64,000 bases of DNA, from positions 6,056,001 to 6,120,000 of the forward strand of contig NC_090946.1 of NCBI RefSeq assembly GCF_040807025.1. The letters run 5' to 3'. The notes under the pieces were generated by a model that saw nothing but the letters and a program-made list of their open reading frames with translations, ran no database searches and had not been told where the DNA came from. A program made the translations under genes and the position numbers. Positions 13,801 through 25,211 of this stretch are shown one piece after another (position 1 is the first letter of the stretch; each line of letters opens with the position of its first letter). Source of the stretch: Struthio camelus. Lineage: Eukaryota; Chordata; Aves; Struthioniformes; Struthionidae.

Positions 13801-15700
13801 CAAGCCTAAAAGCACTGCGTCGGGGCAGAAACTGCTCGGTCAGGCTGAAAACCACTCCGCCGAGCCTGAAACCACTGCGTCAGGGCAGAAGCCACTCCGT
13901 CGTTGCTGAAACCACTCCGCCGAGCCTGAAACCACTCCGTCGGGGCTGAAACCACTCCGTGGTTGCTGAAACCACTCCGTCGTTGCTGAAACCCCTCCGT
14001 CGGGGCTGAAACCACTGTGCTGGGGCGGAAACTGCTCCGTCAGGCTGTAAACCACTGCGTCAGGCCGAAAAGCACTCCACCAGGGCCAAAACCACTGCGT
14101 CGGGGCTGAAAGCGTTCCACCAGGGCTAAAACCACTCCGCCAGTGCTGAAACCGCTCCGTCGGGGTTGAAACCACTCCGTGAAGCCGAAAAGCACTGTGT
14201 TGGGGCTGAAACCCCTCCGTGAAGCCAAAAAGCACTGTGTCGGGGCTGAAACCACTCCGCAAAGCCGAAAAGCACTGTGTCGGGGCTGAAACCCCTCCGT
14301 GAAGCCGAAAAGCACTGTGTCGGGGTTGAATCCACTCCGCCAAGCTGAAAAGCACTGTGTTGGGGTTGAAACCCCTCCGTGAAGCCGAAAAGCACTGTGT
14401 CGGGGTTGAAACCCCTCCGCCAGGGCCAAAACCACTCGTCTGACCTTAAAACGACTCCACTGAGCCTAAAACCATTCCGTCAGGACTGGAACCACTCCGC
14501 CGAGCCTAAAACCACTGCGTCGGGGCTGAAATCACTCTGCCGAGCCTGAAACCACTGCGTCAGGGCTGAAACCACTCCGCCGAGCCTAAAACAACTCCGT
14601 CGGGGCCAAAACCACTCCAGCAGTGCTGAAACCACTCCGCCGAGCCGAAAAGCACTGTGTCGGGGCTGAAACCACTCCGCCGAGCCTAAAAGCAGTGCGT
14701 CGGGGCCGAAACCACTCCGCCAGGGCCAAAACCACTCCGCCGAGCCTAAAACCACTCCGCCGAGCCTAAAAGCACTCTGTCAGGGTTGAATCCACTCCGC
14801 CGAGCCTAAAAGCACTGCGTCGGGGCAGAAACTGCTCGGTCAGGCTGAAAACCACTCCGTCGGGGCTGAAACCACTCCGTCGGGGCTGAAACCACTCCGT
14901 CGGGGCTGAAACCACTCCGTCGGGGCTGAAACCACTCCGTCGGGGCTGAAACCACTCCGTCGGGGCTGAAACCACTCCGTCGGGGCTGAAACCACTCCGT
15001 CGGGGCTGAAACCACTCCGTCGGGGCTGAAACCACTCCGTCGGGGCTGAAACCACTGTGCTGGGGCGGAAACTGCTCCGTCAGGCTGTAAACCACTGCGT
15101 CAGGCCGAAAAGCACTCCAGCAGGGCCAAAACGACTGCGTCGGGGCTGAAAGCATTCCACCCGGGCTAAAACCACTCCGCCAGTGCTGAAACCGCTCCGT
15201 CGGGGCTGAAACCCCTCCGTGAAGCCGAAAAGCACTGTGTTGGGGCTGAAACCCCTCCGTGAAGCCGAAAAGCACTGTGTCGGGGTTGAAACCCCTCCGT
15301 GAAGCCGAAAAGCACTGTGTCGGGGCTGAAACCCCTCCGCGAAGCCGAAAAGCACTGTGTCGGGGCTGAAACCCCTCCGCGAAGCCGAAAAGCACTGTGT
15401 CGGGGCTGAAACCCCTCCGTGAAGCCGAAAAGCACTGTGTTGGGGCTGAAACCCCTCCGTGAAGCCGAAAAGCACTGTGTTGGGGCTGAAACCCCTCCGT
15501 GAAGCCGAAAAGCACTGTGTTGGGGCTGAAACCCCTCCGTGAAGCCGAAAAGCACTGTGTCGGGGTTGAATCCACTCCGCCAAGCTGAAAAGCACTGTGT
15601 TGGGGTTGAAACCACTGTGCCAGGGCCAAAACCACTCGTCTGACCTTAAAACGACTCCACTGAGCCTAAAACCATTCCGTCAGGACTGGAACCACTCCGC
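10841..15700. repeat. Three copies of a composite higher-order block
   Basis: Blocks at about 10,841-11,440, 14,081-14,540 and 15,121-15,720 share the same order of unit types: a GCTGTAAACC unit, a CCAGGGCCA unit, a GAAAGCRTTCCACC unit, a CCAGTGCTG unit, a run of GTGAAGCCG dimers, then GTCTGACCTTAAAACGACTCCACTGAGCC and a TCAGGACTGGAACC unit. The number of dimers differs between copies. The shared order shows they arose by duplication of a several-hundred-base block. Confidence 0.8.
14861..15050. repeat. Homogenised run of one 20-bp unit
   Basis: About ten consecutive identical units of the TCGGGGCTGAAACCACTCCG type stand in an otherwise mixed stretch of array. This is a recent local amplification. 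Confidence 0.9.
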
Positions 15701-16080
15701 CGAGCCTAAAACCACTGCGTCGGGGCTGAAATCACTCTGCCGAGCCTGAAACCACTGTGTCAGGGCTGAAACCACTCCGCCGAGCCTAAAACCACTCCGT
15801 CAGGGCCAAAACCACTCCAGCAGTGCTGAAACCACTCCGCCGAGCCGAAAAGCACTGTGTCGGGGCTGAAACCACTCCGCCAAGCCGAAAAGCACTGTGT
15901 CGGGGCTGAAACCACTCCGCCGAGGCCAAAACCACTGCATCGGGGCCGAAACCACTCCGCCAGGGCCAAAACCACTCCGCCGAGCCTAAAACCACTCCGC
16001 CGAGCCTAAAAGCACTGTGTCGGGGCTGAAACCACTCCGCCAGGGCCAAAACCACTCGTCTGACCTTAAAACCACTCCGC

Positions 16081-17000
16081 CGGGGCCGAAACCACTCCGC
16101 CGGGGCCGAAACCACTCCGCCGGGGCCGAAACCACTCCGCCGGGGCCGAAACCACTCCGCCGGGGCCGAAACCACTCCGCCGGGGCCGAAACCACTCCGC
16201 CGGGGCCGAAACCACTCCGCCGGGGCCGAAACCACTCCGCCGGGGCCGAAACCACTCCGCCGGGGCCGAAACCACTCCGCCGGGGCCGAAACCACTCCGC
16301 CGGGGCCGAAACCACTCCGCCGGGGCCGAAACCACTCCGCCGGGGCCGAAACCACTCCGCCGGGGCCGAAACCACTCCGCCGGGGCCGAAACCACTCCGC
16401 CGGGGCCGAAACCACTCCGCCGGGGCCGAAACCACTCCGCCGGGGCCGAAACCACTCCGCCGGGGCCGAAACCACTCCGCCGGGGCCGAAACCACTCCGC
16501 CGGGGCCGAAACCACTCCGCCGGGGCCGAAACCACTCCGCCGGGGCCGAAACCACTCCGCCGGGGCCGAAACCACTCCGCCGGGGCCGAAACCACTCCGC
16601 CGGGGCCGAAACCACTCCGCCGGGGCCGAAACCACTCCGCCGGGGCCGAAACCACTCCGCCGGGGCCGAAACCACTCCGCCGGGGCCGAAACCACTCCGC
16701 CGGGGCCGAAACCACTCCGCCGGGGCCGAAACCACTCCGCCGGGGCCGAAACCACTCCGCCGGGGCCGAAACCACTCCGCCGGGGCCGAAACCACTCCGC
16801 CGGGGCCGAAACCACTCCGCCGGGGCCGAAACCACTCCGCCGGGGCCGAAACCACTGAGTCGGGGCCGAAACCACTGAGTCGGGGCCGAAACCACTGAGT
16901 CGGGGCCGAAACCACTGAGTCGGGGCCGAAACCACTGAGTCGGGGCCGAAACCACTGAGTCGGGGCCGAAACCACTGAGTCGGGGCCGAAACCACTGAGT
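16081..17000. repeat. Perfect 20-bp run, 38 + 8 units
   Basis: From 16,081, 38 identical units ending in CACTCCGC are followed without interruption by 8 identical units ending in CACTGAGT. Both share the body CGGGGCCGAAAC. No substitutions are visible in 920 bp, in contrast with the mixed array on both sides. Because the body has GCCGAAACC in place of GCTGAAACC or CCTAAAACC, the plus strand also lacks stop codons here. The run marks a very recent expansion of two sister unit variants (or an assembly artefact of a collapsed or expanded repeat). Confidence 0.95.
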
Positions 17001-20000
17001 CGGGGCCGAAACCACTCGTCTGACCTTAAAACCACTCCGCCGAGCCTAAAAGCAGTGCGTCGGGGCTGAAACCACTCTGCCAAGCATAAAACCACTCCAC
17101 CGAGGTGAAAACCACTGCGTCGGGGCTGAAACCACTCCACCGAGGTGAAAACCACTCCGTCGGGGTTGAAACCACTCCGCCGAGGTGAAAAGCAGTGCGT
17201 CGGGGCTGAAACCCCTCCGCCGAGCCTAAAACCACTGCGTCGGGGCTGAAACCACTCCGCCGAGGGGAAAAGCAGTGCGTCAGGGCTGAAACCACTCTGC
17301 AAGCCTAAAACCACTGCGCCGACATTAAAACCATTCCGCCAAGCCTAAAACCACTGCGTCGGGGCTGAAACCACTCCGCCGAGCCTAAAACCACTGCGTC
17401 GGGGCTGAAACCACTGTGCCAGGATCAAAACCACTCCGCCGGGGCAGAAACCATTCCATCGGGGCTGAAACCACTCCGCCAGGACCAAAACCACTTGGCT
17501 GACCTTAAAACCACTCCATCAAGATTAAAACCATTCCGTCGGGGCTGAAACCACTCCGCCGAGCCTAAAACCACTCCGTCGGGGCTGAAATCACTCTGCC
17601 GAGCCTGAAACCACTGCGTCAGGCCTAAAACCACTCCGCCGAGCCTAAAACAACTCCTTCGGGGCTGAAACCACTCCACCAGTGCTGAAACCGCTCTGTC
17701 GGGTCTGAAACCACTCCGCCAAGCCGAAAAGCGCTCTGTCGGGGTTGAAACCACTCCGCCAGGGCCAAAACCACTGCGTCGGGGTTGAAACCACACCGCC
17801 AGGGCCAAAACCACTGCTTTGGGGCTGAAACCACTCCATCAAGCCTAAAACCACTCTGCCGGGGCTGAAACTAGTGCGTCAGGCCCAAAACGAATCCGTC
17901 AGGGCCAAAACCACTCCACCAGTGCTGAAACCACTTTGCCAAGCCTGAAACCACTCCGCCAGGGCCAAAACCACTCGTCTGACCTTAAAACCACTCCATC
18001 AAGCCTAAAAGCACTGCGTCGGGGCTGAAACTGCTCCGCCAGGGTCAAAACCACTGCGTCGGGTCTGAAACCACTCCGCCAGGGCCAAAACCACAGCGTC
18101 CGGGCTGAAACCACTCCATCGAACCTAAAACCACTGCGTTCGGGCTGAAACCACTCCATCAAGCCTGAAACCACTGTGTCGGTGCTGAAACCACTCCATC
18201 AAGCCTAAAAGCACTGCGTCGGGGCTGAAACCACTGCGTCAGGCCCAAAACAACTCCGTCAGGGCTAAAACCACTCCACCAGTGCTGAAACAACTCCGCA
18301 AAGCCTGAAACCACTGCGTCGGGGCTGAAACTGCTCCGTCAGGCTGAAAACCACTCCGCCAGGGCCAAAACCACTGCGTCGGGGCTGAAACCACTGTGTC
18401 AGGCCGAAAACCACTCTGCCAAGCCTAAAACCACTCCGCCGAGGCAAAAACCACTCCGTGGTTGCTGAAACCACTCCTCCGAGCCTAAAAGCAGTGCGTC
18501 AGGGCTGAAACCACTCCACCAAGCCGAAAACCACTGCATCAGGCCGAAAACCACTCCGTCCGGGCAGAAACCACTCCACCAAGCCTAAAAGCACTGCGTC
18601 GGGGCTGAAACCACTCCGCCAGGGCCAAAACCACTCCGCTGACATTAAAACCATTCCGTCAGGGCTGGAACCACTCCGCCGAGCCTGAAACCACTGCGTC
18701 GGGGCTGAAACCACTGCGTCAGGCCGAAAACAGCTCTGTCGGGGCTGAAACCACTGCGTCGGGGCTGAAACCACTCCGCCAGGGCCAAAACCACTCGGGT
18801 GACCTTAGAACCACTCCATCAAGCCTAAAAGCACTGCGTCGGGGCAGAAACTGCTCCGTCAGGCTGAAAACCACTCCGCCGGGGCTGAAACCACTCCACC
18901 AGGGCCAAAACCACTCCGATGACATTAAAACCATTCCGTCATGGCTGAAACCACTCCGCCAAGCCTAAAACCCCTCCGTCGGGGCGGAAACCACTGTGCT
19001 GGGGCGGAAACTGCTCTGTCAGGCTGTAAACCACTGCGTCATGCCGAAAAGCACTCCACCAGGGCCAAAATCACTGCGTCGGGGCTGAAAGCGTTCCACC
19101 AGGGCTAAAACCACTCCGCTGACATTAAAACCACTGCGCCAAGCCTAAAAGCACTGCGTCGGGGCTGAAACCACTCCGCCGAGCCTGAAACCACTCCGTC
19201 AGGGCTGAAACCACTCCGCCGAGCCTGAAACCACTGCGTCAGGCCTGAAACCACTCCGCCGAGCCTAAAACAACTCCATCGGGGCCAAAACCACTCCACC
19301 AGTGCTGAAACCGCTCCGTCGGGGCTGAAACCCCTCCGTGAAGCCGAAAAGCACTGTGTCGGGGCTGAAGCCCCTCCGTGAGCCGAAAAGCACTGTGTCG
19401 GGGTTGAAACCACTCCGCCAAGCCTAAAAGCACTGTGTCGGGGCTGAAACCACTCCGCCAGGGCCAAAACCACTGCGTTGGGGTTGAAACCACTCCGCGG
19501 AGCCTAAAACCACTGCGTCGGGGCTGAAACTACTGCGTCAGGGCCAAAACCACTCTGCCAAGCCTAAAACCACTCCACCAGTGCTGAACCCACTGCGCCA
19601 AGCCTGAAACCACTGCGTCGGGGCCAAAACCACTCCGCCAGGGCCAAAACCACTGCGTTGGGGCTGAAACCACTCCATCAAGCCTAAAACCACTGCGTCG
19701 GGGCTGAAACCTCTCCACCAGGGCCAAAACCACTCGGCTGACCTTAAAACCACTCCATCAAGCCTAAAAGCACTGCATCGGGGCTGAAACTGCTCCGTCA
19801 GGCTGAAAACCACTCCACCGAGCCTGAAACCACTGCGTCAGGGCAGAAACCACTCCGCCGAGCCTAAAACCACTGCGTCGGGGCTGAAACCACTCCGCCA
19901 GGGCCAAAACCACTCGGCTGACCTTAAAACCACTCCGCCGAGCCTGAAACCACTGCGTCGGGGCTGAAACTGCTCCGTCAGGCTGAAAACCACTCCGCCG

Positions 20001-20107
20001 TGCCTGAAACCACTCCGCCGAGCCTAAAACAACTCCGTCGGCGCCAAAACCACTGCATCAGGCCGAAAACCACTCCATCGGGGCAGAAACCACTCCACCG
20101 AGCTGAG

Positions 20108-22515
20108 AACGGGCAACCTGCGCGTGTCGGTGTAGGAGACTGGGGAACATCCGTGTGCCTTTTGGTGCATCGGGGCAGCCTCGCAGTGTCGTTGTAGGAG
20201 GCCGGAGAGCCTCCGCGTGCCTTTTGCTTCGGCCAGGCAGCCTCCGCGTGCCTTTGTGAGCGTCCGGGCAGCCTCCGCAGGCCTTTGGGTGCGGCCGGGC
20301 AGCCTCGGAGTGTCGTTCTAGCAGGCTGGGGAGCCTCCACGTGTCTTTCTAGGAGAGCGGGCAGCCTCGCAGTGTGGTTGAAGGAGAGCGGGCAGCCTCG
20401 GAGTGTGGTTGTAGGAGGCCGGGAAAGCTTCACGTGCCTTTGGGTGCAGCTGGGCGGCCTCCGTGTGCCTTTGGGTGCGGCCGGGCAGCCTCTGAGTGTG
20501 GTTGCAGGAGACTAGGGAGCCTCCACTTGTCTTTCGGTCCGGCCAGGCAGCCTGCCAGTGTGATTCCAGGAGAGCGGGCAGCCTCCGAGTATCGTTCGGG
20601 GAGGCCGGGGAGCCTCCGCGTGCCTTTCTGTGCGGCCGGGGAGCCTCCTCCTACCTTTGGGTACGGCCGGGCAGCCTCGGAGTGTCGTTGTAGGAGGCCA
20701 GGTAGTCTCCGAGTGTCGTTCGAGGAGGCCGGGGAGCCTCCGCGTGCCTTTGGGTGCGGCCAGAGATCCTGTGCGTGTCTTTAGGTGTGGCCGGGGAGGC
20801 TCCGCATATGTTTCGGTACGTCCGGGCAGCCTTTGAGCGTCATAGTAGGAGAGCGGACAACCTCCATGTGCCTTTGGGTACGTCCAAGCAGCCTCGGAGT
20901 GTCGTTGTAGGAGGCCGAGCAGCCTCGGCGTGTCGGTCTAGTGGAGCGGGCAGCCTCCGCGTGTGGTTGTAGGAGACTGAGCAGCGTCTGAGTGTCGTTT
21001 TAGGAAGCCGGTTAGCCACTGCGTGTCTTTTGGTAGGGCCGGACAGCATCTGAATGGGGTTCAAGCAGAGCGGGGAGCCTCCGAGTGTCATTGTAGGAGG
21101 CCAGGCAGCCTCCACGTGCCTTTGTGAGCGTCTGGGCAGCCTCCACGTGCCTTTGGGTGCGGCCGGGCAGCCTCCGAGTGTTGTTCTAGGAGAGCGGGCA
21201 GCATCCTCGTGCCTTTGTGTGTGCGGCCGGGCAGCCAGGAAGCCTTGGCGTGTCGTTGTAGGAGAGCAGGCAGCCTCGGCGTGTCGTTGTAGGAGGCCAG
21301 GCAGCCTCTGAGTGTCGTTCTAGGAGAGCAGGTAGCCTCTGAGTGTCATTGTAGGAGGCCAGGCAGCCTCGGAGTGTCATTCTAGGAGAGCAGGCAGCCT
21401 CCGCGTGTCGTTGCAGGAAACCGAGCAGCGTCCACGAACCTTGCAGTGTGGCCAGGGAGCCTCCGAGTATCGTTGTAGGAGAGCGGGCAGCATCTGCGTG
21501 CCCTTGGGTGCGGCCAGGCAGCCTCCGCATGTCGTTCTAGGAGGCCGGGCAGCCTCCGCGTTCCTTCTGGTGCGGCTGGGGAGCCTCTGCCTGCCTTTCC
21601 ATGCGGCCAGGGAGCCTGCGAGTGTCATCCTAAGAGGCCGAGGAGCCTCTAAATGTCGTTCTAGGAAGCTGAGGAGCCTCCGAGTGTCGTTCTAGGAGAC
21701 CAGGGAGCCTCCGTGTGCCATTGGGTGCGGCCAAACAGCCTCTGAATTTTGTTCTAAGAGACCAGGAAGCCTGTGAGTGTCTTTCTAGGAGATTGGGGAG
21801 CCTCCGTGTGCCTTTGGGTGCGGCCAGGGAGCCTCCGCGTGTCGTTCTAGGAAGCCAGGAAACGTGCACGTGCGTTTGGGTGCAGCTGGGCAACCTGCGA
21901 GTGTTGTTCTAGGAGACCGGGCAGCCTCGGAGCGTCATTCTTGGAAGCCAGGCAGCCTCCGAGTGTCATTTCAGTCGACCGGTCCGGCTCCGCGTGCCTT
22001 TGGGTGCGGCCGTGCAGCCTCTGAACTTCGTTCTAGAGACCGGGGAGCCTCGGAGCGTTGTTCTAGGAAGCGGAGGATCCTCTGTGTGCTTTTTGGAGCA
22101 GCCGGGGAGCATCTAGTTTTGTTCTAGGAAGCCGGGTATCCTCCACGTGCCTTTGGGTGCGGCCAGGGAGCCTCCTCGTCCCTTTCGGTGCAGCCGGGGA
22201 GCCTGTGCATGTCGTTCTAGGAGACTGGGCAGCATCCGAGTGTCGCCTTCGAGTCAGGGGAGCATCCGCGTGTCGTTGTAGGAGACCGGGCAGCTTCCGA
22301 GGATCGTCGTAGGAGACCGGGCAGCCTCGGAGTGTCGTTGTAGGAGGCTGAGGAGCCTCCGACTGCCTTTGGGTGCGGCCAGGGAGCCTCCGAGTGTCGT
22401 TCTACAAGATCGGGGAGCGTCAGAGTGTCGTTCTGGTGAGTTGGGGATCCTCCGCGCGCCTTCGAGTGCGGCCGTGGAGCCTCCGCGTGCCTTTGGGTGC
22501 GGCCTGGACAGCTTC
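20108..22515. repeat. 31-bp minisatellite array
   Basis: The 20-bp array stops at about 20,107 and a different tandem repeat starts at once. The unit is 31 bp with two interspersed classes: GCCTCCGCGTGCCTTTGGGTGCGGCCGGG-type and GCCTCGGAGTGTCGTTCTAGGAGGCCGGG-type. The shared part is the (G/C)GGGCAGCCTC(C/G)G block. Units are mostly 31 bp long with scattered substitutions. Since 31 is not a multiple of 3, all frames drift and any open frames are incidental. I see no gene. Confidence 0.93.
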
Positions 22516-24640
22516 GTATCAGGCTCTGCGTGCTCGGACGGCCTTGTGGCAGGCTCTGCAGGCTTGGGCGAGCTTGGAGGGGCTCTGCGGTCTCATTGGG
22601 GCTCTTTTGGAGGTGGGCGAGGCCCTCCGTGTGCCCTCTGGGGTGCCGCACACTCCTGGGGGTGGTTTTTGGCCCCATCCCAGCCCCCTTGGTCTGTCTG
22701 TTGTGGTGCCTCTGAGTCATTTGGTGCCTTTTGGGGCACCTGCGACCCCTCGGGGTAGCTTTGGGGGGTGCCCAGACCCCATGTTGTGCTTTTGTGTCAT
22801 CCGTGACCCCTCGGTGTGCGTTTGTGCCCGCCGCAGGGCTCTTCAGGTGCCCCGTGGTGCTGCCCAGACCCGTCGCTGCCCCTCTGGGGACGCCCCAGAG
22901 CCCTCGTGGTGCCCGCTGGTGCTCCCCAGGGCATTCGGTGTGCCTCTGGGTGCTGCGCTGGCGTCTTGGGGGCCTTTGGGGGTGGCCCGGCCGTATGGGT
23001 GTGCTCTGGGAGGGCAGCGGGAGCCCTGGGTGTGCTTTGTGGTGTCCGCTGGGTGCCTTGGTGTGGGGTCGGTGGCTGCCTGGAGACCTTTGCAGTGCCG
23101 TTAGGGTTGCCGATGGCCCTTGGAAGGGGGTTGGGGCGCTCGTCGGAGGCCTCGTTGCCCCTTTGGGGGTGTCCTGGGCCCTCGGGGGTGTCTTTTGGTG
23201 CTGGCCAGGGCTTGTGAGGTGCGTGTGGTTGCTCGCAGAGGCCTGGCTGTGCCTTGTGGTGCCTCTGCGGCCCCTGGTTGTGGCTCTCCTGGTGGCCCAG
23301 GGAGCTCGGTGGGCGTGTTGGTGTGTCGCGGGTGCCTGCCCGTGCCTTTTGGTGCGCCCAGGGCCCTCGGGGTGCGTGGAGGGGGGGCCCGCAGTGCCCT
23401 CAGGGTGTGTGGGGGTGCCGTGGAGATGTCTGGTGGGCCTCTTGGGGTGCTTAGAGGTGCTGAGGGTGCCTTTTGGTGTGCGCTGGGCCCCTTGGTGTGG
23501 CTTTTGGGGCAGCCCAGGGCTGTGGATGTGGCTTTTGGGGCACCGCAGAGCCATGTCGTGTGCTTGTTGGTAGGTCCCAGGCGGGTTGTTGTGGCTTTTG
23601 GGGTGCCCCTGGCCCCGCGTTGGGCCTTTCGGAGAGGCCTGGCGCCCTCAGCAGTTTTCTCCTGCTGCCCCGGGCTCCTCGGTGGGCGTTTCGGAGCAGC
23701 CTGAGCCCCGAGTGGGGCTGTGGGTGCTCCCCGGTGCCCCCGTTGCGCGTTTGGGGCTGCCCTGGAGCCCGCGGTGTCACTTTTGGTGCCCCGCAGAGTG
23801 TTTGCCGCGTCTTTCAGGGCTTTCCTGGCCTCTCGCTGTGCTGCTCGGGCCGCGCGGACCCCCCGGTGTTTCTTTCGGAGTGCCTCAGCCCCTCGGTGTG
23901 CCGTCCGGGGTGCCCGGGGCCCCTTGGTGTGCTTTTTGGGGGCCACTAGACCCCTTGGTGTGCTTTTCAGTGCCTTCTGGTCCCCTTGCTGTGCCTTTTG
24001 GTGCGCCCCAGAGCTCGGGATGCGGCTTTTGGGGCACCGCAGACCCATTTCTTGTCCTTTTAGGTACGTCCTGGACCTGTTGGTGTGTATTTTGGGGTGT
24101 CTTAGCCCCCTCGGAGTGCCTTTCCTTGCACCCCAGAGCAATGGGGGGGGGTGCCTTGTGTGGTGCTCTGCTTCCCCCAAGTGCCTTTCAGGGTGCCCCT
24201 GGACCCTCAGTGTGGCTTTTGGGGCACCCTGCACCCCTAGGAGATGCCTTTTGGGGCACCCCAGAGCACTTGGGGTGCTCTGCAGGGTGCTCTAGCCACC
24301 TCGGGTGCTTTTCCTGGAGCCCCGCTGTAGCTCTTTGAGAGCTCTCTAGGCTTCGGTTTGCCTTTTGAAGCGTCTGAGATGTTTCTGCTCGCCTGTGGGG
24401 ATGTGCTGGAGCCCTGGGGTTTGCTTTTTGGCTCCCCAGAGCCTTGGGGGTGGTTTGTTTGTTTGTTTGTTTGTGTTTTTTCCCCTTCCAGAGCACCTCG
24501 GAGCCCTCCGTTTGGTTCCTCGGCCCGCCGCTCGCTTCTCCGTGCGCCCCGGCTCCTCGGGTTGCCTTTCGGAGCGCCCTCGATGCTTGGATTGTCTTGT
24601 GGGGCACCCCAGAGCCCCCCCCCCCAACACTGCACCCTGC
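22516..24640. repeat. Degenerate 31-bp repeat, older part of the same family
   Basis: The sequence keeps returning to (T/C)GTGCCTTTTGGGGTGCCCCAGAGCCCTCGG-like motifs at 31-32 bp spacing; for example CTTTTGGGG recurs at 23,501 and 23,532, and at 24,216 and 24,248. The motif order (GCCTTTGGG, then GC-rich, then GCCCTCGG) matches the neighbouring 31-bp array, so this is most simply a diverged part of that array. Long open frames occur on both strands and in several phases at once, with low-complexity products, which argues against coding. Confidence 0.8.
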
Positions 24641-25211
24641 TGGCTTCACCCCAGCCAGGCGGGGAGGGGCTCGTGCAGCACCTGCAGGCAGGCAGGAGGC
24701 AGAGGAGTTTGGCAGCGATCCCCTTGCCCTGCCCAGCACCAGGAGGAGGAAGAGGAGGGAGCCGCGGTCCTGTGCCCGCGGAGCCCTCTCCGGCCGGGCA
24801 GCGCCCGGCAGCTCAGCCGTCAGCAGCCGGGCAGAGGACGGGCCCCCAAGGGCTCTTGTCTTTCCCTTGCAGCCCGCCCGGCCCTGCGGCAGCGCCAGCG
24901 GAGTCAGCGAGACGGCCGGGCCCGGCCCCCAGCCCCCAGGGACCCGATCCCGGAGCCCAAGGGGGAGAGCAGCCTCCTCTCCAGGGAGAGCAGCGTTGCC
25001 GGCCCTGCCGGGCCCCCAGGCGGTGGAGAAAGCAGCCACAGCCGCTGCGGGGCCATCTAGGTCCCCGGGGCCCCGACCTTTCCGCGGCTGGACGTGGGCG
25101 TTCCTCGTGACAGCCAAGGTTTGGGCGTCAACTCGGCTGGGGGCACGTGGCCGAGCAGCGAGGGCGCCCCAGGCACAGCGAGGCCGCGGCGCTTTTTTGC
25201 CCCGAGCAGCT
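24641..25211. other. GC-rich stretch without a recognised gene
   Basis: CpG-rich, C- and G-rich single-copy-looking sequence between the degenerate 31-bp repeat and the inverted-repeat cluster. It has overlapping open frames in several phases with Pro/Ala/Arg/Gly-rich products, as expected from base composition. A pyrimidine tract ending in TTGCAG at about 24,870 could be a splice acceptor, but no matching exon was recognised. It may be a small CpG island. Confidence 0.4.

Larger units (their letters stand above)
1..20107. repeat. 20-bp GC-rich minisatellite array, left
   Basis: About 20 kb of tandem 20-bp units. Each unit has a near-constant core (A/G)AAACCACT and a variable GC-rich part such as CCGTCGGGGCTG, CCGCCGAGCCT or CCGCCAGGGCC. 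The phase is so regular that three units fill 60 bases for kilobases on end; it slips only at a few places, for example near 3,030, 3,341 and 12,760. Recognisable unit classes include TCGGGGCTG, CCGAGCCTA, CCAGGGCCA, GTCTGACCTTA, GACATTA and GTGAAGCCG types, and these are arranged in higher-order patterns. All three minus-strand frames stay open for long stretches because the unit lacks minus-strand stops, so the apparent proteins are a by-product of the repeat. No gene was found inside. It is non-coding satellite-like DNA by inspection; any role is unknown. Confidence 0.97.

Noticed and set aside
15986..17314. Open frames of up to about 440 codons on the minus strand, and a 293-codon one on the plus strand
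   Set aside because: They lie wholly within the 20-bp array, all three frames are open in parallel, and the products are pure 20-residue repeats. There is no start context, splice or family similarity.
1..20107. CRISPR array
   Set aside because: Units are head-to-tail 20-mers without unique spacers, in a vertebrate context with no cas genes.
1..20107. Telomeric or centromeric satellite
   Set aside because: No TTAGGG runs and no match to a centromere repeat that I recognise. Position on the chromosome cannot be judged from the window.
20108..22515. Known chicken 41-bp microchromosome repeats (CNM/PO41)
   Set aside because: The period here is 31 bp, not 41-42 bp, and I could not match the sequence.
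22217..24338. Long open frames on both strands in the 22-24 kb region
   Set aside because: They coincide with the degenerate 31-bp repeat, overlap each other in many phases, and give low-complexity products.
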